64,000 nt of DNA, from NCBI GenBank assembly GCA_028710415.1, contig JAQTUE010000020.1, positions 1 through 64,000 of the forward strand. The letters are read 5' to 3'. This DNA is from Paludibacter sp. GTDB taxonomy: Bacteria; Bacteroidota; Bacteroidia; Bacteroidales; Paludibacteraceae. Numbering within the stretch: the stretch's first letter is position 1; each line of letters opens with the position of its first letter. The position numbers and the translations under genes are program-made. Shown piece after piece: positions 32,894-40,914 of the stretch. Below the pieces are notes generated by a model. That model ran no database searches. It was not told where the DNA came from and saw only the letters and a list, made by a program, of their open reading frames with translations.

Positions 32894-32924
32894 CTGACGG
32901 CTTCACTCGAAGTGAAGCCGTCAG
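32894..32924. repeat. Perfect 14-bp hairpin without T-run
   Basis: 'CTGACGGCTTCACT' and 'AGTGAAGCCGTCAG' are exact inverse complements with a 3-nt loop (CGA). It lies just after the nifJ terminator on the minus strand and has no T-run on either side, so it may be an mRNA-stabilising hairpin or an extragenic palindrome. Confidence 0.75.
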
Positions 32925-32927
32925 AAA

Positions 32928-32961
32928 CAAAAAAAGACTGCCCATTTTCGGAGCAGTCTTT
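32928..32961 (-). terminator. Rho-independent terminator of nifJ
   Basis: Minus-strand stem 'AAAGACTGC' / 'GCAGTCTTT' with an 11-nt loop followed by T7. It lies 24 bases after the nifJ stop. Confidence 0.88.
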
Positions 32962-32984
32962 CATTGAGATATTTAAAATATGGA

Positions 32985-35900
32985 TTAGAACTGACGTTCC
33001 GCCATACGTTTGTAACCTTCGTAACGCCATTTTGCATTTGCCTGTGCTGCCACGAACAGTTCTTCTGCTTCTGCAGGGAATTGTTTGGTAAGCGAGGTGT
33101 AGCGTACTTCCCCTTTGAGGAATTCCTGGAATTTATCCCATTGTGGCTCTTTTGAATCAAGTGTCATTGGGTTCTTTCCTTCGGCTTCCAGATTCGGATT
33201 GAAGCGATACAGGTGCCAGTAACCGCATTCTACTGCACGTTCCTGTTCGTCCTGTGCTTTTCCCATACCGGCACGCAGACCGTGGCTGATACATGGGGAG
33301 TAAGCGATTACGATGGATGGACCGTCGAATGCTTCCGCTTCGCGGATAGCTTTCAGGGTTTGAGCCTGGTTAGCGCCCATGGCCACCTGAGCCACGTATA
33401 CATACCCGTAGGTAGCAGCAATCATACCAAGATCTTTCTTGCGGACACGCTTGCCGGCAGCAGCAAATTTAGCTACAGCACCAACCGGAGTTGATTTGGA
33501 AGCCTGGCCACCGGTGTTCGAATAGATTTCAGTATCCAATACCAGGATATTTACATCTTTACCCGAAGCAATAACGTGGTCTAATCCACCGAAACCGATA
33601 TCATATGCCCAACCGTCACCACCAATGATCCATTGTGATTTCTTGATCAGGTATTGGCTCAATTCGGCAATCTGGTTGCAATAGCTGCAGGTTCCAAGTT
33701 TAACCAAAGGAGTGATCTTAGCTTCCAGTTCGATTGTTTTATCGGCATTATCCTTGAATTCAATCCATTCGGCAAATAAACCTTTCAGTTCGTCTGAACA
33801 ACAATCAGCTGCAATAGCTTCAGTCATGATACGAACCAGACGTTCGCGCATGTTGTCGTTAGCAAAGACCATACCCAAACCAAATTCAGCATTGTCTTCG
33901 AACAAAGAGTTCGCCCAAGCCGGACCATGACCTTCGTCGTTGGTAGTATATGGGGTAGAAGGAGCAGAGTTGGAATAAATAGAGCTACATCCTGTTGCAT
34001 TGGCCACCATCTGGCGTTCGCCGAAGAGTTGGGTGATCAGTTTCACATACGGAGTTTCACCACAACCGGCACAGGCACCCGAGAACTCGAACAATGGCGT
34101 AGCCAATTGGGAGTTTTTCACGTTAGCCTTTACATCAACCAAATGTTGTTTTGATTTTACATTGTCGATACAGAATTCCCAGTTGTCCTGATTTGGATAT
34201 TGAGAATCGATATGAGTCATATCCAATGCCTTGTTGCCTTTGTTTCCAGGACATACATCAGCACAGTTACCACAACCGGTACAATCAAGAACATCAACCT
34301 GAATGCGGAAAGTAGTACCGCCAAATTGCTTGCCATTGGTTTTCAGCATTTCTGTAAACGGTGCTTTAGCCTGTTCAGCTTCATCCAAAATAAACGGACG
34401 GATTACAGCGTGAGGGCAAACATACGCACATTGGTTACACTGGATACAGTTTTCGGATTTCCAGACAGGAACAAACGAAGCGATACCACGTTTTTCGTAT
34501 TTGGAAGTTCCTTGTTCCCAGGTTCCGTCTTCACGACCTTTGAAAGCCGATACAGGAAGATCATCACCGGCCTGTGCATTGATCGGACGAACGATGTCGC
34601 GGATAAATGCAGGTACGATATCGTGGGTTGTAATGTTTTCGTCCAACAACAGCGACCATTCTTCAGGGATTTCTACTTTTACGTATTCACCACCACGGTC
34701 AACAGCTGCATAATTCTTCTTAACAATATCTTCCCCTTTTTTACCATAGGATTTGTTGATAGCATATTTCATCTTTTCAACAGCCAGTTCGTAAGGAACT
34801 ACATTGGCAATTTTGAAGAATGCCGATTGAAGGATGGTGTTGGTACGGTTACCTAATCCAATTTCTTCAGCAATGTTGGTAGCATTAATAATATACAGGC
34901 TAATGTTATTAACAGCCAGGTATTTTTTCACCTTAACAGGCAAGTTACGCAACACTTCATCTTTATTCCAGATGGTATTCAACAGGAATGTACCGTTTTT
35001 CTTCAATCCTTTGGTTACATCATACAATTTGAGGTATGCCTGTACGTGACAAGCCACGAAGTCAGGAGTAGTCACCAAATACGTTGAACGGATCGGAGTT
35101 TCGCCAAAACGTAAATGCGAGCAGGTAAATCCACCCGATTTCTTAGAGTCATAAGCAAAATAAGCCTGACAGTATTTATCGGTATTGTCACCAATAATCT
35201 TGATTGAGTTTTTATTTGCACCTACAGTTCCATCAGCACCTAAACCATAGAATTTAGCTTCGAAAGTTCCGGCACCACCCATTGCAATTTCGTCTTTCAT
35301 TGGCAGGGAAGTAAACGTAACATCGTCAACAATACCTACTGTGAAATGATTCTTTGGTTCCGGATAAGCCAGGTTTTCGTATACTGAAAGAACCTGTGAA
35401 GGAGTAAAATCTTTCGAAGACAAACCGTAACGTCCGCCAACAACCAAAGGTTGGTTTTCGGAACCGTACAATACGTCTTTTACATCCAGATACAAAGGTT
35501 CGCCGGTAGCACCCGGTTCCTTGGTACGATCCAATACACAAATACGTTTCGCAGTCTTAGGTAAGATAGCAAGGAAATGTTTTGCAGAGAATGGACGGTA
35601 CAGGTGAACAGAGATCAAACCTACTTTTTCGCCTTTGGCAGTCAGGTAATCGATTCCTTCGCGGATAGCTTCGGTAGAAGAACCCATGGCAATGATCACA
35701 CGGTCGGCATCATCAGCTCCGTAATAATCGAACAAACCATATTGACGGCCTGTAATGACAGCCAGTTTGTTTAAATAATCTTCCACCACTTCAGGAATTG
35801 CATCGTAGAAAGGATTACAAGCTTCGCGGGCCTGGAAGTATACGTCACCGTTTTGAGCAGTTCCGCGGGCAACAGGATGTTCAGGACTCAAGGCACGTTC

Positions 35901-36518
35901 GCGGAAACCTTTCAACGCTTCCTGATCGATAAGTGGAATCAAGTCTTCCTGATCAATTTGTTCTATTTTTTGAATTTCGTGAGAGGTGCGGAAACCATCG
36001 AAGAAATGTACGAATGGAACGCGGGTTTTAATAGCACACAGGTGAGCTATTGCAGCCATATCCATAACTTCCTGAACCGAACCGGTGGCAAACATGGCGC
36101 ATCCGGTCTGACGAACAGCCATAACGTCCTGATGATCACCAAAAATTGAAAGCGCGTGAGAAGCCAATGCACGGGCCGAAACATGATAAACGCCCGGAAG
36201 CAATTCCCCGGCTACTTTATACATATTAGGAACCATCAGCAATAAACCCTGGGAGGCAGTGAAAGTAGTTGTCAACGCACCAGCCTGGAGAGCTCCATGC
36301 ATAGCGGCTGCAGCACCTGCTTCAGACTGCATTTCCTGTACTTGTACCTTTTCGCCGAAAATGTTCTTGCGACCAACGGCAGCCCATTCGTCAACATATT
36401 CTGCCATCGTTGACGATGGAGTGATTGGGTAAATTGCAGCTACTTCAGTGAACATATACGAGATATGTGCAGCAGCCTGATTCCCATCACAGGTCAAAAA
36501 TTTTTTTGATTTAGCCAT
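32985..36518 (-). CDS. nifJ: Pyruvate:ferredoxin (flavodoxin) oxidoreductase, single-chain
   Basis: Converts pyruvate and CoA to acetyl-CoA, CO2 and reduced ferredoxin, the main anaerobic pyruvate exit. At 1177 aa it is the full fused form. In order: domain I with 'YPITPSSTMAEYVDEW', domains II-IV, two 4Fe-4S motifs ('CIQCNQCAYVCPHA' and 'CTGCGNCADVCPG') at ~685-760, a third cluster region with 'GACAGCGETPYVKL', and the thiamine diphosphate domain 'GGDGWAYDIGFGGLDHV' with 'DTEIYSNTGGQASKSTP'. Monocistronic with its own terminator. Acetyl-CoA and electrons from it fit the propionate and succinate pathway seen at 5-7 kb. Confidence 0.97.
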   Translation of the reverse strand: MAKSKKFLTCDGNQAAAHISYMFTEVAAIYPITPSSTMAEYVDEWAAVGRKNIFGEKVQVQEMQSEAGAAAAMHGALQAGALTTTFTASQGLLLMVPNMYKVAGELLPGVYHVSARALASHALSIFGDHQDVMAVRQTGCAMFATGSVQEVMDMAAIAHLCAIKTRVPFVHFFDGFRTSHEIQKIEQIDQEDLIPLIDQEALKGFRERALSPEHPVARGTAQNGDVYFQAREACNPFYDAIPEVVEDYLNKLAVITGRQYGLFDYYGADDADRVIIAMGSSTEAIREGIDYLTAKGEKVGLISVHLYRPFSAKHFLAILPKTAKRICVLDRTKEPGATGEPLYLDVKDVLYGSENQPLVVGGRYGLSSKDFTPSQVLSVYENLAYPEPKNHFTVGIVDDVTFTSLPMKDEIAMGGAGTFEAKFYGLGADGTVGANKNSIKIIGDNTDKYCQAYFAYDSKKSGGFTCSHLRFGETPIRSTYLVTTPDFVACHVQAYLKLYDVTKGLKKNGTFLLNTIWNKDEVLRNLPVKVKKYLAVNNISLYIINATNIAEEIGLGNRTNTILQSAFFKIANVVPYELAVEKMKYAINKSYGKKGEDIVKKNYAAVDRGGEYVKVEIPEEWSLLLDENITTHDIVPAFIRDIVRPINAQAGDDLPVSAFKGREDGTWEQGTSKYEKRGIASFVPVWKSENCIQCNQCAYVCPHAVIRPFILDEAEQAKAPFTEMLKTNGKQFGGTTFRIQVDVLDCTGCGNCADVCPGNKGNKALDMTHIDSQYPNQDNWEFCIDNVKSKQHLVDVKANVKNSQLATPLFEFSGACAGCGETPYVKLITQLFGERQMVANATGCSSIYSNSAPSTPYTTNDEGHGPAWANSLFEDNAEFGLGMVFANDNMRERLVRIMTEAIAADCCSDELKGLFAEWIEFKDNADKTIELEAKITPLVKLGTCSYCNQIAELSQYLIKKSQWIIGGDGWAYDIGFGGLDHVIASGKDVNILVLDTEIYSNTGGQASKSTPVGAVAKFAAAGKRVRKKDLGMIAATYGYVYVAQVAMGANQAQTLKAIREAEAFDGPSIVIAYSPCISHGLRAGMGKAQDEQERAVECGYWHLYRFNPNLEAEGKNPMTLDSKEPQWDKFQEFLKGEVRYTSLTKQFPAEAEELFVAAQANAKWRYEGYKRMAERQF

Positions 36519-36567
36519 TTTGTTAATAAATTATTAATAATTGATTTTCTTGATTTTTCTTATATTC

Positions 36568-36632
36568 CTCCCCTTTAGGGGTCGGGGGTTCTTTCTTTTC
36601 TTTCTTTCTCCCCTTTAGGGGCAGGGGGTTCT
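36568..36632. repeat. Two copies of a GC-rich palindromic motif (CCCCTTTAGGGG)
   Basis: 'CTCCCCTTTAGGGG' followed by 'TCGGGGGTTCTTTC' at 36568-36595, repeated as 'CTCCCCTTTAGGGGCAGGGG' at 36609-36632. A related inverted form occurs at 40052-40078 ('AAGAACCCCTAACCCCTGAA'). It looks like a dispersed short palindrome; the GC content is far above that of the surrounding spacer. Confidence 0.7.
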
Positions 36633-36633
36633 T

Positions 36634-37812
36634 TTAATACAGAAACCCAAACAACCACAAAGGTATCACGTTTTTATTTCCTATTTCAATGTTATCGACG
36701 GCATACATTACTTTTGAATAATGTTTACCATTTTCAGGTTTATTTTCACACTTAAAATGAAACTGCTGGTCGATACAAAAATCCAAATGAAACTTGCAGA
36801 TATTTACTTTATGGCACGCATGCAAGGCATTGTAAAAGAATGTCTTTTGTTCGGCCAGCTTGTCTACGTTCCCGGAATTGATGGTGTACATCAGGTTTGT
36901 ATTGTGTACATACACCAGGTTCGGCTTCTTGGGATACTCATCACCATCGGCATAAAGCATATTCAGCAGGCGCGCATCCTTGAGATATTTAATGTAATTC
37001 ATGACGGTTGCCCTGGATACGCCAATCTCGTTGCTCAGCTGGCTGACATTGGGAGCGGAGGGAGCCGAATTCATAATTAAATAAAGCAACCTTCGGATTT
37101 TGGAAAGATATTTCAACTCGATTTGTTTGATGAGCAAGATATCCACTTCCAGCATCATATTCATAGTCTTAATCAGGTTTTCAGAGAAATTACGGTTCTC
37201 CAGGAAGAACGGATAATACCCATGGTGCAAATACCCCTGAAAATACTCGAGGGGATGAACCTTCGAGCAAATATCCTTTGCAATAGCCTCATGATTGCTC
37301 ATGATTTCGGCCAGTGAATACGATTTAATATCAGTACCTGCCTGGAGGTTCAGGAATTCACGGAATGAAAATCCGCGTAAATTATACGAAGCCACCACAT
37401 CCTGCAGGTCGGTATTCTCTTCAATCAACCGCATAACGGACGAACCTGAGAATATAATATGCAGTTCGGGGAATGTATCGTAGCATTCACGCAATTCCTT
37501 AGACCAGTTTTCGTATTTGAAGGTTTGGTCGAGTAACAGCGTTCTGCCACCCTGAGCACAAAACTCAGCAGCAAATTCAACCAGGGTATGTTCGGTAAAG
37601 TAAAGATTATTGAAGTTTACATACAAACAACTCCGGTCGGTACCGAAATGTTCTTTAGCATATTGAAGCAAAAAAGTAGTTTTTCCAACACCACGGCTGC
37701 CCTTGATGCCTATCAACCGGCGGGTCCAGTCTATTTCGTCCATCAACATCCGCCTTACCGGGGATTGTACATGTTCAACTAAATATGTATGTGTTTTGTA
37801 AAACGCCTCCAT
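36634..37812 (-). CDS. AAA-family ATPase with C-terminal winged-helix/nuclease-like part (DUF4143-like)
   Basis: The 392-aa protein has a Walker A motif 'GIKGSRGVGKTTFLLQYAKE' at residues ~36-55, a 'RTLLLDQTFKYENW' Walker-B-like region and 'ELHIIFSGSSVMRL' (sensor 1). The C-terminal half contains a helix-turn-helix 'VSQLSNEIGVSRATVMNYIK' and then 'YPKKPNLVYVHNTNLMY'. This is the ATPase plus DUF4143 family common in Bacteroidetes, often in many copies and of unknown role. Alone in its transcription unit, with a good promoter match upstream. Confidence 0.88.
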   Translation of the reverse strand: MEAFYKTHTYLVEHVQSPVRRMLMDEIDWTRRLIGIKGSRGVGKTTFLLQYAKEHFGTDRSCLYVNFNNLYFTEHTLVEFAAEFCAQGGRTLLLDQTFKYENWSKELRECYDTFPELHIIFSGSSVMRLIEENTDLQDVVASYNLRGFSFREFLNLQAGTDIKSYSLAEIMSNHEAIAKDICSKVHPLEYFQGYLHHGYYPFFLENRNFSENLIKTMNMMLEVDILLIKQIELKYLSKIRRLLYLIMNSAPSAPNVSQLSNEIGVSRATVMNYIKYLKDARLLNMLYADGDEYPKKPNLVYVHNTNLMYTINSGNVDKLAEQKTFFYNALHACHKVNICKFHLDFCIDQQFHFKCENKPENGKHYSKVMYAVDNIEIGNKNVIPLWLFGFLY

Positions 37813-37831
37813 TATGCATTAATTATTACTG

Positions 37832-37862
37832 CAAAATTAGCATAATATTTCCATTTTGCAAT
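37832..37862 (-). promoter_or_regulatory. Bacteroidetes-type promoter for the AAA ATPase gene
   Basis: Read on the minus strand, a TTG (-33) is followed after 19 nt by TAATTTTG (-7, consensus TAnnTTTG), about 20 bp before the ATG. Confidence 0.5.
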
Positions 37863-38040
37863 GCAGAGATGGCAAAATTAGGAATTATTACATTCAAAAC
37901 CTCCAAATAAGGGGTTTAGCAAGCTTTTTGTATGTATAAATATACTGATAAAAAGTAAAATTTATACATTCTAAAGTATCTTAAATAAAAGAGGATAAAT
38001 AATTAACGATATTATTGGATTTGTAAAATGGAATGCGTAG

Positions 38041-38640
38041 TTTTGGGAAAAATAACCACTAAGTCACTAAGCACACTAAGTATCACTAAAAAAACAACTA
38101 ATTTTCTGGAAGATAAGAAAAAAAAATTTAATTTTATATTTGTGTAACTTAGTGATCTTATTGCCTTAGTGGTAAAAAATCTTTTAAATAGTTTTTGGGA
38201 AATAACCACTAAGTCACTAAGCACACTAAGTATCACTAAAAAAACAACTAATTTTCTGGAAGATAAGAACAAAAAATTTAATTTTATATTTGTGTAACTT
38301 AGTGATCTTATTGCCTTAGTGGTAAAAAATCTTTTAAATAGTTTTTGGGAAATAACCACTAAGTCACTAAGCACACTAAGTATCACTAAAAAAACAACTA
38401 ATTTTCTGGAAGATAAGAAAAAAAAATTAATTTTATATTTGTGTAACTTAGTGATCTTATTGCCTTAGTGGTAAAAAATCTTTTAAATAGTTTTTGGGAA
38501 ATAACCACTAAGTCACTAAGCACACTAAGTATCACAAAAAAAACAACTAATTTTCTGGAAGATAAGAAAAATAATTTCAATTTTATTTTTGTGTAACTTA
38601 GTGATCTTAGTGCCTTAGTGGTAAAAAATCTTTTAAATAT
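38041..38640. repeat. Four tandem 150-bp repeats, each internally palindromic
   Basis: Copies begin with 'AATAACCACTAAGTCACTAA' at 38051, 38201, 38351 and 38500 (period 150, 150, 149). Each has a left arm 'CCACTAAGTCACTAAGCACA' and a right arm 'TAGTGATCTTATTGCCTTAG' that pair imperfectly. The last copy ends 7 bp before the next ATG. The frames at 38012-38386 and 38398-38697 in the ORF track are translations of these repeats. Confidence 0.95.
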
Positions 38641-38646
38641 TACAAC

Positions 38647-40050
38647 ATGAAAATTAAATTTATTGGTGCAGCCCGCGAAGTAACCGGAAGCAAGCATCTG
38701 ATTACTACCAACGAAGGCAAACGGATTTTACTGGATTGCGGTATGTTCCAGGGAAAAGGGCTTGAAACAGACTCCATGAACCGGAACCTGATGTTCGATC
38801 CGGCTACCATTGACTACCTGATACTATCCCATGCCCATATTGATCATTCCGGGCTGATACCGTATATTTATAAGCTTGGATTCAGGGGTTCAGTGATTTG
38901 TACCAGTGCCACCCGTGATTTGTGTGCTATTATGCTTGCTGATAGCGGCCATATCCAGGAGCTGGATAATAAATGGTTTAATAAAAAGCGGGAGAAACAA
39001 GGACTTAAACCTGTTGAGCCGATATATGATGAACTGGATACTGAAAAATGCATGGAACTGTTTATCAGCGTAGCTTTCGACCGCAGGTTCTACATCAATG
39101 ACAAAATCAATGTGAAGTTCACCAATACCGGCCATATGCTGGGCAGTGCTGTGGTGAACCTGGAGTTACTGGAAGATGGTAAAAAAGTACATCTTGCTTT
39201 TACCGGAGATATAGGACGCCCGCATAACCGGATCATTCATCCACCTACCGCTTTTCCACAATGTGATTACCTGATTACTGAATCTACTTACGGTGACAGG
39301 CTGCATCCGGCAGATAAAGATACAGAACAGGATTTGCTGAAAATAGTTCAGGATACCTGTGTTACAAAAGCCGGTAAATTAATCATACCTTCTTTCTCAA
39401 TTGGACGTACCCAGGAGATAGTATTTGTGCTCAATAACTTATTCAACAAAGGATTACTGCCAAAAATTGAAGTGTTTGTTGATAGTCCGTTATCGGTCAA
39501 TGCCACGGATATCTTCCGTCTGCACCCTGAATGCATGAACGAAGAAGTGAAGCAGGTTATTAAAACTGACCCTGATCCGTTTGGGTTCAATTCCCTGCAT
39601 TATATCAAGAGTGTGGAAGAGTCGAAAGCCCTGAACGATTATCACAATCCGTGTATCATCATTTCATCATCGGGCATGTTGGAAGCAGGCCGGGTGAAAC
39701 ATCATGTTGCGAACAATGTATCCAACTGGAGAAACACAATCCTGATTGTCGGATATTGTACTCCAAGTTCATTGGGGGCACGTATCCAGGAGCCGGGATT
39801 ACGCTATATCTCCATTTTCGGTGAGATGCACGAAATAAATGCCAGCATTGCCAAAATAGAAGCCTTCTCAGGACATGGCGACTACAATGAAATGAAAGCC
39901 TTTTTGAGCTGCCAAAACAAACAAGAAATCAAAAAAACCTTTCTGGTGCATGGTGAATACGAAGTGCAGAAGATTTATGCTGAAGGATTGAAGGCAGATG
40001 GATATCAGAATATTGAAATACCGAAAGCGGGGGAGGAGTTTGTATTGTAA
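38647..40050 (+). CDS. MBL-fold / beta-CASP RNase-like protein
   Basis: Metallo-beta-lactamase fold protein with a beta-CASP insertion (CPSF73/YSH1-like RNA hydrolase group). Zinc motif 'LSHAHIDHSGLIPYI' with HAHIDH at residues 62-67, a His in 'NTGHMLGSAVVNLELL' and an Asp in 'LAFTGDIGRP'. The beta-CASP part includes 'IIPSFSIGRTQEIVFVLN' and 'GMLEAGRVKHH'. The C-terminus has 'EAFSGHGDYNEMKAF' and 'FLVHGEYE', the typical RMMBL end. At 467 aa it is normal. The start codon is 7 bp after the tandem repeats, so its 5' leader or promoter overlaps them. The cellular RNA target is unknown. Confidence 0.93.
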   Translation: MKIKFIGAAREVTGSKHLITTNEGKRILLDCGMFQGKGLETDSMNRNLMFDPATIDYLILSHAHIDHSGLIPYIYKLGFRGSVICTSATRDLCAIMLADSGHIQELDNKWFNKKREKQGLKPVEPIYDELDTEKCMELFISVAFDRRFYINDKINVKFTNTGHMLGSAVVNLELLEDGKKVHLAFTGDIGRPHNRIIHPPTAFPQCDYLITESTYGDRLHPADKDTEQDLLKIVQDTCVTKAGKLIIPSFSIGRTQEIVFVLNNLFNKGLLPKIEVFVDSPLSVNATDIFRLHPECMNEEVKQVIKTDPDPFGFNSLHYIKSVEESKALNDYHNPCIIISSSGMLEAGRVKHHVANNVSNWRNTILIVGYCTPSSLGARIQEPGLRYISIFGEMHEINASIAKIEAFSGHGDYNEMKAFLSCQNKQEIKKTFLVHGEYEVQKIYAEGLKADGYQNIEIPKAGEEFVL

Positions 40051-40914
40051 GAAAGAACCCCTAACCCCTGAAGGGGGATAATATAATATAATATAATATA
40101 ATATAATATAATCAATTGAACTCTGTAAGAATCTTCTGTGCATAATCCTCAGATTTATCCGGGGGTTAAGCACAGTTTACTCCTACGGAGTAATAAATAA
40201 AAAGGGTAATAATTTAACACTTTTAATTACCAACCTAAATCGTTATAGAACCAATTTATTTCAACGCTTAATACATACTGATAATTATAGTTTGTTGTTT
40301 AATTTGTGTTTTTCATATTCATCAAATCAACAGATATTTAGAGTGGTTTACTTGTAAAGAGTAGACCTCTTTTTGGTTTGTTTTATGAATAAGTGAGAAT
40401 TTAAGATGTGATTTTTAAGAATATGATAGTGCTATACTAATATATGACAAAAAAGAAAGTGTAATAATCAAAATCATCGGATTGTTAGTTAGCTTTAATG
40501 TATATTTGTGTAGCTAAAAAACAGTCAATTTGACCTTTAGTGAAATATTGTATTGAACATACAAGTAAAGAATTATTCTCATCTACGCCAACTGCCCTCC
40601 AAAAGCAAGTACTACCTGACTTTTTAATTTTTTCAACTTATTACTTCAATTATACAAGAAATTATATCTTGTAAAATCCTTTATAGGCACTCTCATAGTA
40701 TTCTATGAGAGGCAAGAACCAAGAGTCAAGAACAAAGAGCCAAGAACCAAGAGTTAAGAGTTAAGAGCCAGGAGACAAGAGCAAAAACATAATAAGAAAT
40801 GTATTAACGCCTTGATTTTTAAATTCAAATAAATTTATTCAAGGAATATATTATCCTTGCTGAATAAGGTTTTATAGATTTAAATTATTCATAATAATCA
40901 AAAATTCGAATTGC
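40051..40914. other. Long intergenic region with simple repeats, upstream of susC-like gene
   Basis: A CCCCTGAAGGGGG motif (40064-40078), then seven exact ATAAT pentamers (40078-40112), then AT-rich sequence. At 40690-40711 a perfect 9-bp hairpin 'CTCTCATAG' / 'CTATGAGAG'; directly after it a degenerate purine-rich tandem 'CAAGAACCAAGAG' runs to about 40785. No gene, sigma/anti-sigma pair or RNA recognised. The SusC promoter should be in the last ~150 bp. Confidence 0.7.
40078..40112. repeat. Pentanucleotide microsatellite (ATAAT)7
   Basis: Seven uninterrupted copies of ATAAT right after the MBL-fold gene. Prone to length change by slippage; it lies outside any gene. Confidence 0.95.

Noticed and set aside
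34200-34856. 218-aa plus-strand ORF inside nifJ
   Set aside because: It is an antisense shadow of a highly conserved 1177-aa enzyme and has no family features.
38012-38697. Two minus-strand ORFs of 124 and 99 aa with repeated sequence
   Set aside because: They translate the 150-bp tandem repeats; their internal repetition follows from the DNA repeat, and one overlaps the start of the real MBL gene.
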